A stretch of DNA of 64,000 nt. Origin: JABWBH01 sp964526695 (lineage in GTDB: Bacteria; Planctomycetota; Phycisphaerae; UBA1845). The stretch spans positions 1 through 64,000 of the forward strand of contig CAZGJA010000113.1 in NCBI GenBank assembly GCA_964526695.1, given 5' to 3'. Position 1 is the stretch's first letter. Every line of letters begins with the position of its first letter. The position numbers and the translations under genes were made by a program. Of the stretch, positions 16,484 through 25,442 are shown piece after piece. The notes beneath the pieces were generated by a model that saw only the letters and a program-made list of their open reading frames with translations, ran no database searches and was not told the origin of the DNA.

Positions 16484-16603
16484 GGGTGGCACGGTCTGGC
16501 GTACTCGCCAGGCCGTGGAGGGACGCCGGCAGCCTAACCACTGTCGTAGTGCCACGGGTCGGGTGGGTGGCACGGTCTGGCGTACTCGCCAGGCCGTGGA
16601 GGG
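16484..16603. repeat. Two direct copies of the GGTGGCACGG hairpin family
   Basis: Copies at 16484-16522 and 16565-16603, each GGGTGGCACGGTCTGGCGTA then CTCGCCAGGCCGTGGAGGG. The arms CACGGTCTGGCG and CGCCAGGCCGTG pair around TACT with one T opposite G. At least ten further copies are listed in the findings. The rest of 16269-16723 shows no gene. Confidence 0.85.
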
Positions 16604-16723
16604 ATGCAGCCAGCGCAAGCCCTGCCGCTGCGCCTCGGGTCCGCTGCTGCGGTCCCGTCCCACCCCGCGAACGGCTGCGGAACTGTCCCACTCAAGACGA
16701 CGCGCGCCACATGGCACGTGCCC

Positions 16724-17347
16724 CTACTTCGCTTCGAGCACCGCCTTGAGCTTGTCGAGCGCCGCACCCCAGCTCGCGCGGAGCACGTCGGCGTCCTCGC
16801 GCTTCTGAATGCGCATGTGGTTCACATAGATCGTCGTCTTATCCGCGCTCTTCACGTGGAATTGAACCTCCACGGTCGTCCCGGCCGCGAGGTCCGGCGT
16901 CTCCCACGTGAGCTTGATATCCTTGTTCTCGCGCACTTTCAGGAACTCGCCGCAGTCGCCTTCCGCGCTCTCGAACCGACCGCCGGGCTTGAACTCCCAC
17001 TTAGCCTTCTTCGAGAACCAGCGCTCGACCGCCTTGGCCGACGACCACGCCGCGAACACCTTGTCCATCGGCGCGTTGATCGTCTTCGACGCGCACGGCG
17101 AGTAGCCCTTGGGCTTGCCGTCTTTCTCCACGATCCCGCGGGCGTTTTCGTATTCCACGGCGAGCGTCGTCATCCACCACTCGTCGATGCCCTCCTTGCC
17201 GTTGAGAAACTCGGTCACCGCGCGGCGACCCTTCTCCTTGCCGCCGATGTCGTCGATGGCCTTGAACCACTCCTTCAACGTCTTGCCGGTCTGCTTCTTC
17301 GAGGTCGCGTCGGTGATCGGCGGCGATGTCGCTTCGATGCGCTGCAT
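16724..17347 (-). CDS. SRPBCC (AHSA1-like) domain protein with N-terminal DUF4287-like segment
   Basis: A 207-residue cytosolic protein. Residues 10-60 (TGKTLKEWFKAIDDIGGKEK to IDEWWMTTLAVEYENARG) form a small helical segment like DUF4287 domains. From about 85 the AHSA1-like START fold follows: SKTINAPMDKVFAAWSSAKA, VERWFSKKAKWEFKPGGRFE, KLTWETPDL and a C-terminal helix ASWGAALDKLKAVLEA. Members bind hydrophobic ligands or act as stress accessory proteins; the ligand is not predictable. The ATG at 17347 has GGAG six bases upstream. The next gene upstream is a membrane protein coupled to a protein kinase. Confidence 0.85.
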   Translation of the reverse strand: MQRIEATSPPITDATSKKQTGKTLKEWFKAIDDIGGKEKGRRAVTEFLNGKEGIDEWWMTTLAVEYENARGIVEKDGKPKGYSPCASKTINAPMDKVFAAWSSAKAVERWFSKKAKWEFKPGGRFESAEGDCGEFLKVRENKDIKLTWETPDLAAGTTVEVQFHVKSADKTTIYVNHMRIQKREDADVLRASWGAALDKLKAVLEAK

Positions 17348-17416
17348 AAGGAATCTCCGTGCGAGGGTCGGGATCGCTCTTGTAAAGTCCGTGAAAAGGA
17401 AACCGATGGGTCGTCG

Positions 17417-17779
17417 TTACGCTGGAGGACGTTTCAGTGCGGAGCCGTATTGCTGCGTCGCGAAGCCGACGATCAGCCCCACCATGCTGCCGGGCACGAG
17501 GATTTCCAGATGGTGGCTGCCCTGCATGATCGCAATCGGCAGAGCCAGGAGGAAGCCGATTCCTAAACCGAAAGCCAGCCCCAGCGGCAGCGAGTTGAAC
17601 TTCTTGGAGAAGAACCCGGTGCACAGACCGGCCACCAGCCCCTTTCCTGTGGAGCCGATGACGATGCCGACGATGCCTTGCTGCACGCTCGGCACATCGT
17701 GCGAGGTGACCAGGGCGGACAAGCCGTCGAGCACCCCGAGGACGCCTCCGAGAATCAAACCCAGCAGTGGCTTACTCAT
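17417..17779 (-). CDS. Small glycine-rich membrane protein coupled to the kinase
   Basis: A 120-residue membrane protein with three to four hydrophobic segments: LLGLILGGVLGVLDGLSALV, GIVGIVIGSTGKGLVAGLCT, LGLAFGLGIGFLLALPIAIM and GSMVGLIVGFATQQYG. I do not recognise a family. The ATG at 17779 has AGGGAGAA upstream and overlaps the last 8 bp of the protein kinase gene, so the two are translationally coupled and may act together at the membrane. Confidence 0.7.
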   Translation of the reverse strand: MSKPLLGLILGGVLGVLDGLSALVTSHDVPSVQQGIVGIVIGSTGKGLVAGLCTGFFSKKFNSLPLGLAFGLGIGFLLALPIAIMQGSHHLEILVPGSMVGLIVGFATQQYGSALKRPPA

Positions 17780-18983
17780 GCTGTTCTCCCTGCAATGACC
17801 GTTGAGCCGCCGCCGGCTCTGAGCTTCCATTCAACATCGCCGCGCGTTCCTTTAATCGCCACAGCTCGTACCCCGCGAAAGCCGCCCGCATGACCAGGTA
17901 GGCCGCCACCAGCAGGATCGCCGTGCGGTATTTCCAGACGAACCGTTCGACGCGCTCGACGACGCTCTCATGATGAGCCAGAACGCGGTGGCCGTTGATG
18001 AACCGCTCCACGTCTTCGAGCAGCGCTGTGGCGGAAGCGTATCGGACGGTGGGGTCATGCTCGAGCGCCTTGCGGCAGATCGCGTCAAGCGATCGCGGCA
18101 ATTCGGGCGCGCGCCGGCGCGGGGACACGTCTGCGCCGCGGCTTGCGTTATCGTCGCCCGCGGCCGTTCCCGCTCGCGGGCTTTCGCCCGTCAGCAGGAA
18201 GAACAAAACGCCTCCCAGCCCGTACACGTCGCTGCGCACATCCACCGCTTCCACCCTCCCCGCCGCCTGCTCCGGCGACATGTACTCCGCTGTGCCGACG
18301 ACCGCTCCGGGGGAGGTGCGGAAATCGCGAAGCTGATCCTCCTCTGAAAGCGGGCGGGGCGCCTGCTTGAGTCGTTGCCCCGCCTTCGGATGCGCGGCGT
18401 CGGCCGCGGCGTCGCCACCGGCGCCCGCCGGAGTGTCGTTCGCGCCCGTGACTGGGAGCAGCTTGGCTACGCCCCAATCCAGCACGAGCACTTCGCCGAA
18501 CTCTCCGACCATGACGTTCTGGGGCTTGAGGTCGCGGTGGATCACGCCCTGCGCATGCGCGAAAGCGACCGTTTCGCACAGGCGCTGCAGGATGCGGAGC
18601 CGGTCCGTCAGGGGCGCCGCCTCGCGCACCAGCTCGTCCAACCGCCGGCCGCGCACCTGCTTCATCACGTAATACAGACGCCCGTCGCGCAATCGCCCGA
18701 CGTCATGCACGGGGACGATTCCGGGATGCTCCATTCGGGCGATGATCCGCGCCTCGCGCAGCATCCGCGCGGCGGTCTCTTGCGATGCCGGCGCGTCGTG
18801 GAGCACTTTCATGGCGGCCTGGCGGTCCAGCTCGTGGTCATGAACGCGATAGACGCTGCCCATGCCGCCGCGACCGATGCGTTCCAGCACGGTGTAACGC
18901 GGACACTCCAGCTCCGGCCAGTCGGCAACCTGCCTCAAGTGCTCAAGCGTGGAATCCGCAAGCCAGGTCATGATCGATCCCAT
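17772..18983 (-). CDS. Membrane-anchored Ser/Thr protein kinase
   Basis: A 403-residue PknB-type kinase that phosphorylates Ser/Thr in proteins. The kinase domain covers about 28-335: P-loop IGRGGMGSVYRV, lysine in AAMKVL, HRDLKPQNVMV catalytic loop, and VGTAEYMSPEQAAGRV in the activation segment. The metal motif is DWG (VLDWGVAK) rather than DFG, a substitution common in planctomycete kinases. A proline- and alanine-rich insert follows it (about 180-215). One membrane segment (TAILLVAAYLVMRAAFAGYE) near 355-375 anchors it, leaving only about 30 residues outside, so there is no sensor domain. Start may be 18983 or the ATG at 18971. The downstream membrane gene overlaps its end. Confidence 0.9.
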   Translation of the reverse strand: MGSIMTWLADSTLEHLRQVADWPELECPRYTVLERIGRGGMGSVYRVHDHELDRQAAMKVLHDAPASQETAARMLREARIIARMEHPGIVPVHDVGRLRDGRLYYVMKQVRGRRLDELVREAAPLTDRLRILQRLCETVAFAHAQGVIHRDLKPQNVMVGEFGEVLVLDWGVAKLLPVTGANDTPAGAGGDAAADAAHPKAGQRLKQAPRPLSEEDQLRDFRTSPGAVVGTAEYMSPEQAAGRVEAVDVRSDVYGLGGVLFFLLTGESPRAGTAAGDDNASRGADVSPRRRAPELPRSLDAICRKALEHDPTVRYASATALLEDVERFINGHRVLAHHESVVERVERFVWKYRTAILLVAAYLVMRAAFAGYELWRLKERAAMLNGSSEPAAAQRSLQGEQHE

Positions 18984-18989
18984 TCAGAA

Positions 18990-19080
18990 CCCGCAGCGCC
19001 AGCGAGGGACCATCAGAACCCCTCTCGCCAGTGAGCGGCCTTCAGAACCCCTCACGCCAGTGAGGAGCCTTCAGCCGCAG
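18990..19080. repeat. Tandem CTCACGCCAGTGAG repeat
   Basis: Three imperfect units of about 33 bp, each with CAGAACCC and a GCCAGTGAG or GCCAGCGAG core. Related units lie at 24180-24250 and in the inverted repeat at 57288-57372. A further hairpin of the GGTGGCACGG family, inverted, lies at 19224-19258. Confidence 0.7.
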
Positions 19081-19312
19081 GGTGCGCGTGCCCCGGAAGC
19101 TCGTCAGCGACGACCAAGCAGGAACGACGAGAGGGCTACCGCCTCAACATCGCTCCGCACCCACTCCAGACCGCGTCCATCGGACCCGTGAAGCGCACGT
19201 CCGCACTCGGGTGGCCTGCTCGCCACGGCCTGGCGAGTACGCCAGACCGTGCCACCCGGCGCTCCTGCGAACCCGCGCCACCCGCCAAGCGGCGTTCATT
19301 CTGCGTTCCGGC

Positions 19313-21832
19313 TCAGTGATTGAACACAAACTCCCGCGAGTTGAGGACGGCCCAGGCGATGTCCTCCAGCGCCTGGCGCGGTTCGACGGCGTCCCGGTAC
19401 GCCGCCAGCAGCGCCGCCCGCTCGGCGTCGGTTGGCCATCGGCACAGCGCGGCCAGATACCACTCCTCGATCACGCCCTCCGGAGGGGTTTGGGCACTGA
19501 CGAGCCGCGCCAGCCGGCCATTCGGATCCGCGATCTTCGCGGACAAGGTCGCCCCGTTGATCAGGTGCAGCGCCTGCGACAGCGTCGGTTCGTCGCGCCG
19601 CTCGCACGTGCACGCCGACAAGCGCTGCGGCCGGCCGAACGCCGAGAGGAAGTAGCTCCCGGATTGCGCGTCGGCGACCTGCACGGCCCGCGCGCCGAGG
19701 GGCAAGTCCGCGAACTTCTCCGCCGACTGCGTCACCGTGCATACGGCATCGAGCAGGACTTCCGCCGGGAGCCGGCGAGGTCTGGCGTGCGAGAAATTTC
19801 GCTGGTCGGTCTCGTTGGACGGCAGCGCCTGCGAGGAGGCCTGGTAGGTGTGCGAGTTGCAGATGACTCGAACCAGATCGCGCAGATCGTATCCCGTCTC
19901 GACGAACCGCCGCGCGAGCTGCGCGCGGAGTGCCGGATGCGAGGGTGGATTGCTGACGCGCACGTCGTCCGGCGGGTCGATCAGCCCGCGCCCCATGAAG
20001 TGCGCCCACACGCGGTCGGCAAAGCAGGCGGCGAAGTAAGGGTTTTGCGGCGAGGTCAGCCACTCGGCCAGCGCCGCGCGACGGTCGCGCCCGTTGACGT
20101 CCGCGACGCCGCCGCCCAGGAACTTCGGCGACATGACCCCACCCGTGCGCAGGTGCGACACTTCCCCCCCCCCGCTGTTGAACACGACGGACTCGCGCGG
20201 GTCATCCGTCGTTTTGCGTCCGATCTGGGCAAAAAATGCCGCGAAGGAGTAATAATCGTCCTGCGTCCAGCGCTCGAACGGATGATTGTGGCACTGCGCG
20301 CATTGGATCCGCACGCCCAGAAAAACCTGCGCGACGTTCTCCGCCATCTGCGTGGGGCTGGTTTCCACGAGATAGAAGTTCACCGCCGGGTTGCGGAAGT
20401 TGCCCCCCTCCCCGGTCAGCAGCTCGCGCACCATGCGGTCCATCGGCATGTTCGCGCGGATCGCGCCGCGCAGCCACTCGTTGTACAGGTGCATCGCCTT
20501 GAAGCTGAGGCGCTTCGACGACGACTCGATGCGCAGCATCTCCGCCCACTTCATCGACCACAGATCGGTGAACTCCGGGCGCGACAGCAGCGCATCGATC
20601 AGCCGTGAGCGCTTGTCCGGCGACGCATCCGCCAGGAATGCCCGCGTTTCCGCGACGGAAGGCAGAATGCCCAGAACGTCGAGATACACGCGACGAAGAA
20701 AGACCTCGTCCACGGCCGGCGGCGAAGGCGCCACGTGCAGCGTGCGAAGCTTCTCAAACACGCCCTCGTCGATGAAGTTCCGCGCCGGCGTTTCCGGCCA
20801 TTCAAACGCCTCTCCCGCCGGAAGCACGATGAACTGCGACACCACGGCAAACGAGCCGAACCGCGCCATCACGTACGCTTCGCCTTTCAGCCCCGCCGTG
20901 ACCGATCCGCGCTCGCTGACGGCAACGGTCGCCGCGTCCGACGTGTCGAAGAGTGCCAGAGATGTGACATCGCGATCCGAGCCGTCCGAGTAGGACGCCT
21001 GCACGACGAGCCGCTGCGTCGCCCCCGGCCCGACGAGCACGCAGCGCCGCGGCTGCACGTCCACCGCGACCAGTCGCGCGACCTGCGGCGCATCGTCCGG
21101 GACGCGAGACGCGATCCACTTCCGCAGCGTCGCTTCCGATTCGCCGCCGGCGGTCATGCGCTGGCCTCCGCCGTGCTCGACCTCGCCCAGCGGCTTGCGC
21201 AGCAGGAGGCTCGCGCGGGGATCGGCCAGGTCTATCCGGCGGGCACTCATGTCGCGCGTGACGGCGACGTAGTCCGCCTCCGGATCAAACCCGAAGAGCG
21301 AAAGCCGAAAGCCCTCCTTCCCCTCGGCGCTGCCGTGGCACGCGCCGGTGTTGCAGCCCGCTTTCATGAGCACCGGCAGGACGTCGTTGCGGAAGCTGAT
21401 CGCCCGGGGGACGCCGGCGCCCTTGATGCGGACCGGCGCGACGGCGGTGCGCCCCTCGAACGCCGCCGTCAGCAGACCCTCGCCATCGCTGATCGGTTTC
21501 AGCAGCGGCCCAGACGCGGCGTCGGTTGCATCCAGGTTCGCGGTCGCAAGCGAGTCCGGCGCGATCGTGATGGAGGCCGCGCGGCTGACGTCCACCGTGC
21601 GGCCGTCAGCGAAGCTCGCGACGATGACGACGCCTTGCACGTCGTCCGCGTTGTCGAGCGAGACGGTCGCGGGGTAGATGTTCAACGCGACAACCGTCCC
21701 CGACCCGGGCGGCGGGCTTTGACCGGGTGATGCGCCCTGCCCGAGCGCGATGCCGCAGCACAGGCCGAACATAAGCGCTTCAACGGCAAGGCCCGACTCG
21801 GCGTTTCTGATGGTGAATCTCGGCGCGGTCAT
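19313..21832 (-). CDS. DUF1549/DUF1553 planctomycete cytochrome-like protein
   Basis: An 839-residue secreted protein of a family expanded in Planctomycetota. Order: signal region (EALMFGLCCGIALGQ), a Big2-like immunoglobulin domain (about 48-135), a c-type heme-like motif CNTGACHG at about 160, a second Ig-like domain (about 255-340), DUF1549 (about 355-565) with a second CAQCHNHP motif, and DUF1553 (about 600-835) containing VWAHFMGRGLIDPPDDVR and PRRLPAEVLLDAV. The family is assigned to extracytoplasmic degradation or redox work on polymers, but its reaction is not proven. It is usually followed by a DUF1501 sulfatase-like partner; none lies here. The gene stands alone. Confidence 0.93.
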   Translation of the reverse strand: MTAPRFTIRNAESGLAVEALMFGLCCGIALGQGASPGQSPPPGSGTVVALNIYPATVSLDNADDVQGVVIVASFADGRTVDVSRAASITIAPDSLATANLDATDAASGPLLKPISDGEGLLTAAFEGRTAVAPVRIKGAGVPRAISFRNDVLPVLMKAGCNTGACHGSAEGKEGFRLSLFGFDPEADYVAVTRDMSARRIDLADPRASLLLRKPLGEVEHGGGQRMTAGGESEATLRKWIASRVPDDAPQVARLVAVDVQPRRCVLVGPGATQRLVVQASYSDGSDRDVTSLALFDTSDAATVAVSERGSVTAGLKGEAYVMARFGSFAVVSQFIVLPAGEAFEWPETPARNFIDEGVFEKLRTLHVAPSPPAVDEVFLRRVYLDVLGILPSVAETRAFLADASPDKRSRLIDALLSRPEFTDLWSMKWAEMLRIESSSKRLSFKAMHLYNEWLRGAIRANMPMDRMVRELLTGEGGNFRNPAVNFYLVETSPTQMAENVAQVFLGVRIQCAQCHNHPFERWTQDDYYSFAAFFAQIGRKTTDDPRESVVFNSGGGEVSHLRTGGVMSPKFLGGGVADVNGRDRRAALAEWLTSPQNPYFAACFADRVWAHFMGRGLIDPPDDVRVSNPPSHPALRAQLARRFVETGYDLRDLVRVICNSHTYQASSQALPSNETDQRNFSHARPRRLPAEVLLDAVCTVTQSAEKFADLPLGARAVQVADAQSGSYFLSAFGRPQRLSACTCERRDEPTLSQALHLINGATLSAKIADPNGRLARLVSAQTPPEGVIEEWYLAALCRWPTDAERAALLAAYRDAVEPRQALEDIAWAVLNSREFVFNH

Positions 21833-21897
21833 GGTCCCTGATTCGGCATTCTACTTCGGTGACTCGAAAGGGCAGCATCCTACCCGAGCCGCGCCTC

Positions 21898-22137
21898 AGC
21901 AGAGCTGCGACCGTAACAGGCCGTGGTGAAACTCGAAACCGGGCATCGGCACCGTCACCCCCGCGCAGGCGGGGGTCCAGTCCGCCCCGCAAAACCGCTG
22001 GTTCCATGCCTCCTCGAAACAACAGTCTGGATTCCCGCCTGCGCGGGAATGACGAGTGTCGACTTTCGCCACGGGCTGGTAAGGGAGCGGATACGGCGGC
22101 GAACGGCGAAATCGCTTCCTCACGGGCGCGGCTCTGA
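21898..22137. repeat. GAGCCGCG inverted repeat enclosing ATTCCCGC hairpins
   Basis: Left arm CAGAGCTGCGACCGTAACAG, right arm TTCCTCACGGGCGCGGCTCT. Between the arms sit CCCCCGCGCAGGCGGGGGTC (about 21957) and ATTCCCGCCTGCGCGGGAAT (about 22030). One dispersed element appears to have inserted into another. No gene lies between 21833 and 22275. Confidence 0.65.
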
Positions 22138-22275
22138 GGTGCGCACGAGACGCTCGCGCGCCCTGCCGGACTCAGCAAGCCAATCATGGCTGGCGCCTGC
22201 GGCTTCAAGCGGACACGGACTCTTACTTGATGAACCGGCTGCCCGTCGAGATGCAAGCGCCCATCGCCCGCCGGC

Positions 22276-23577
22276 TCAAATGCGCCGCCGTCGCATGGGC
22301 TTGAATCGCCCGCCCAGAGTCTTGGGCGTCGCGGATTCCGCGACCTGCGGTTGAGCAGGTTGCGGCTGCGACTGCGGCGCGGCTCCGACGTGAGGGCCGA
22401 TCGAGCGGCCATCGCCGTAGGCCATCTCCCTTGGCGGACTGGGGCTGAACCCCGCAACCTTGTATGCGGGGATCTCCTTGTTGATGAACTTCTCGATCTC
22501 GGTGAGGTGCTCGCCCTCCTCCGGCGTGACGAACGTCAAGGCCCGCCCGCTGCGCCCCATGCGCGCCGTGCGCCCGATGCGATGGACGTAGGTCTCGGCG
22601 AAATCGGGAATGTCGTAGTTGATGATGTGCGAGATGCCCTCCACGTCGATGCCGCGCGCCGCCAGATCGGTGGCGATCAGCAGCTTGATGTCCCCGTTGC
22701 GGAAGCTCTCCATGACCCGCTCCCGCTTCTTTTGCACGAGATCGCTGTGGATTTCCTCCGCGCGCACGCCGACCTTCTGCAGCCGGGCGGTGACGCGGCT
22801 GGCCTCGCGTTTCGTGTTGGTGAAAACGATGGACTGCTCGATGGACTCGCTCTCCAGCAGCATCCTCAGCAGGCGCAGCTTGTCGTGCCGCGGGACCGAG
22901 ACGTAGCACTGGTCTACCTTGTCCACCGTCAATTCGTCCTGGGAGACGTTGATCTCCAGCGGCAGGTTGGTGAACTGCTGGATGAGGCGGCGCACCTGCT
23001 CGTCGATCGTGGCGGAGACGAAGATCGTCTGGTGCCGCGTGTGGATGGAGCGGAGGATTCTGCGGATGTCGGGAAGGAAGCCGATGTCGAGCATCCGGTC
23101 GGTCTCGTCGAGGATGACCGCGCGGATGTTGCCCAGCTTCAGGTCGCCGCGCCCCATGAAGTCCATCGTCCGACCAGGCGTGCCGACCACGAACTCCGGA
23201 CCCTGCTTCAGCAGCGCGGCCTGCGACTTGACGCGACTGCCGCCGTAGATGCCTTCGACGCGCAACTTGGAGAACTCGGCGATGCGCCGCACCTCGTCGC
23301 TCACCTGCACGGCGAGTTCCCGCGTGGGCACCAGGCAGAGCGCCTGCACGGGGATGCCGACTTCCATCCGCTGAAGGATGGGAAGGCCGAAGGCGAGGGT
23401 CTTGCCCGTCCCGGTGCGCGCCTGCCCCACCACGTCGCGCCCTTCAAGGACGGGCGGGATCATCTGGGTCTGAATGTCGCTCGGCGTGTCGAAGCCCAGA
23501 TGCGCAAGAGCCTTCATAAACGGCTCACTGACACCCAGTTCCGCGAACGCCGATTTTGCCTCACTGCGTCGCCTCAT
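22276..23577 (-). CDS. DEAD-box family ATP-dependent RNA helicase (RhlE-like)
   Basis: A 433-residue helicase that unwinds RNA duplexes, for example in ribosome assembly or mRNA decay. Visible are FAELGVSEPFMKALAHLGF, the Q motif TPSDIQTQMIPP, motif I ARTGTGKT, Ia PTRELAVQ, TPGR, motif II VILDETDRMLD (DETD in place of DEAD), motif III SAT, and motifs V and VI in ATDLAARGIDVEG and HRIGRTARMGRSG. The basic, proline/glutamine-rich tail ends KPMRRRRI and is the likely RNA-affinity extension. RhlE- and DeaD-type members cannot be separated safely by eye. The gene is single and transcribed away from the small gene at 23982. Confidence 0.93.
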   Translation of the reverse strand: MRRRSEAKSAFAELGVSEPFMKALAHLGFDTPSDIQTQMIPPVLEGRDVVGQARTGTGKTLAFGLPILQRMEVGIPVQALCLVPTRELAVQVSDEVRRIAEFSKLRVEGIYGGSRVKSQAALLKQGPEFVVGTPGRTMDFMGRGDLKLGNIRAVILDETDRMLDIGFLPDIRRILRSIHTRHQTIFVSATIDEQVRRLIQQFTNLPLEINVSQDELTVDKVDQCYVSVPRHDKLRLLRMLLESESIEQSIVFTNTKREASRVTARLQKVGVRAEEIHSDLVQKKRERVMESFRNGDIKLLIATDLAARGIDVEGISHIINYDIPDFAETYVHRIGRTARMGRSGRALTFVTPEEGEHLTEIEKFINKEIPAYKVAGFSPSPPREMAYGDGRSIGPHVGAAPQSQPQPAQPQVAESATPKTLGGRFKPMRRRRI

Positions 23578-23981
23578 GAATCCATCCGAATCTCAGCTTC
23601 CTGTCTAATTGTGGCAAGAGTATAGGACGTTCCGGTCCACATGGAAAGGGCAACCGATTGGAGCATCCCTCCAAGTTTGCAAGAACCCTGTTCCAAACGA
23701 GACGAGCAGTGAGAGTCGCTTGGATTCACAGAGGCCATCGGATCACAGGGATCCGCAGCAGCGATCGGGAGGCACGGGTTCGCGGCTGCGGATCCGTGGG
23801 ATGCGCCGAAGCGCGCCCATCCTGGGCATCCACGGCCTGGCGATTACGCCGGATCGCGCCCCTCAGAGAACCCCCCGACGCGGAGGAATCCGCACACCGA
23901 AGACCGGGCGCCAGGCGAATTCAACACCCCGCCGCGAGCATCCGATAAACCCGATGGCCGATAAGCCGAAGGGAGGCGACG

Positions 23982-24161
23982 ATGAAGATGACGAAACGCA
24001 AGGCGCAGCGGATGGGGGCGATCGCGTTGGCGATCTTGGCCGGGTTGTGTGCGGGCGGCTGTTCGAGCGACATCCTGAATTACAATCTCCGCTCGAGTTT
24101 CTCGACGTTCATGATCGGCGTGTTCAGCGACTCGGTGAACGCCGCCGTCCAGCCGTATTAA
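23982..24161 (+). CDS. 59-residue predicted lipoprotein
   Basis: A tiny exported protein, MKMTKRKAQRMGAIALAILA with a lipobox-like CAGGC, cysteine at residue 27, then 32 mature residues (SSDILNYNLRSSFSTFMIGV through VNAAVQPY). GGGAGG lies seven bases before the ATG, a strong reason to believe it is translated. The mature part is a short amphipathic stretch without motifs. A second 59-residue protein of the same layout occurs at 32747. It is too short for standard length cut-offs. Confidence 0.7.
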   Translation: MKMTKRKAQRMGAIALAILAGLCAGGCSSDILNYNLRSSFSTFMIGVFSDSVNAAVQPY

Positions 24162-24472
24162 CCTCACGACCGTGATCGCTGAGATGGATCCCCTCACTGG
24201 CGTGAGGGGTTCCGATAGACGATGCGCGCTCATCGCGCGTGAGGGTTCGGACGGACGGTTGGATTTCAGAGCCCGTTCAGCAAACCCAAGGAAGCCGCGG
24301 GAGGGTTGCGCACGACGCGGGATTGTTCTCGCGCGGCTGATCCGGGCCGCTCCGCTCTCGCCGAACCCTTCGCGTCCAGGCTTCCGCATCCTCAGCGCAG
24401 CGACATCGCCGGGTGGCATGCGTCCGCAGCGGCAGACCCATAGGGCGAGCGAAGGAGCCACCACCCTCAACA

Positions 24473-24512
24473 GCCACGCCCTGGCAGGTACGCCAGGCCG
24501 TGCCGCCCTGTG
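24473..24512. repeat. GGTGGCACGG hairpin family, diverged copies
   Basis: CCACGCCCTGGCAGGTACGC then CAGGCCGTGCCGCCC, an inverted, diverged copy. A further degraded copy starts at 24536 and one more at 24918-24975. The gap 24162-24694 also holds a CTCACTGGCGTGAG unit near 24190 and no gene. Confidence 0.6.
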
Positions 24513-24694
24513 CTGATGCTGGAAAGTCACGCCCTGTGGACTCCGGCACGCCATGGCCTGACGTTCATGAAGCGTAAACGCAGTCGGCCTGAGCCACCGC
24601 GGATCGCGCCGTTGTTTTCACCCGCCGCTGGGCTAACATGCCGCTGTGCGTTTGAATCTGGAATGAAAGTCGCTGGGCGGCAGGTGATTCTAAG

Positions 24695-24886
24695 ATGCTC
24701 GTTCGATTTGATTGTCCTTCATGCGGTCGCTCGCACTCCTTCGATTCTCCCGAAACGACCGTGCACCTGACCTGCGGCACGACCGGGGTTCCGCTGCGCC
24801 TTCGCGTCACGTCGAGCGGCGAGGTCAAGGCCTCCATCGTGCGCGAGGGGCAGGCGGTTGCATCGGAGGATGAGGCGGACGAGTAG
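24695..24886 (+). CDS. Small zinc-ribbon-like protein
   Basis: A 63-residue cytosolic protein. It begins MLVRFDCPSCGRSHSFDS, a CxxC knuckle, followed by VHLTCG, giving three cysteines and a histidine that could bind zinc; a fourth cysteine is missing, so the ribbon is incomplete or uses histidine. The tail EDEADE is acidic. An AGGTG site lies eight bases before the ATG. Similar small ribbon proteins in planctomycetes have no assigned role. Confidence 0.65.
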   Translation: MLVRFDCPSCGRSHSFDSPETTVHLTCGTTGVPLRLRVTSSGEVKASIVREGQAVASEDEADE

Positions 24887-25442
24887 CGGCCGGCAGCGAA
24901 CTTCGGCCGGCGTCGGGTGGCATAGTGTGGACGACGTCGGACGGCACGGTCCGGCGCACCTGACAGGCCGTGGGGAGTGGGCCATCCGAGAGTTCGTCGA
25001 GCAGCCGCGAGCGTGTGAGCACCACACCGGTCCGCTGCTGCGGATCCGTGTCGTCAAACCGCCGGGCACGGTCCCTGCCCAGCGCGCGGCTCACGGGGCT
25101 TCTTCCTTCCGGGCTGACGCTTGAATTTCTTCCGCTGCTGCCAAGCCGCCGCGCTTGGCGCCTGCCGTTATCGGCCTTGCAGGTTGCCCTTCCGCCGATT
25201 CCCGCGCTATGGTGTCAATAGTGGATGAGCCGGTAGATTGAACCGCCGCCGCCGCGAGCCGACGGACCGGCTCGAGACCGTGCGGCAGGGTGCATCTCAG
25301 CGCGGAACCGGCGGAAGCCGAATTCCCGCGCGGGCGGGAGGGGCTTGCGCTGGTTCGTGCCGTGAACGACGAGCGCCGCCGCCGTTGGCCGGCTGAGGGT
25401 ATGAAGCGAGTGTTTGAAGTTCAGCCACGAAGGGGAGAGGTC
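24887..25442. other. Intergenic stretch without a gene
   Basis: Beyond a diverged GGTGGCACGG hairpin copy (24918-24975), I see no coding pattern, RNA gene or clear promoter in this 556-bp gap. Confidence 0.5.

Noticed and set aside
19082..20608. A 508-codon open frame on the plus strand
   Set aside because: It is antisense to the DUF1549/DUF1553 gene and has no start signal or domain.
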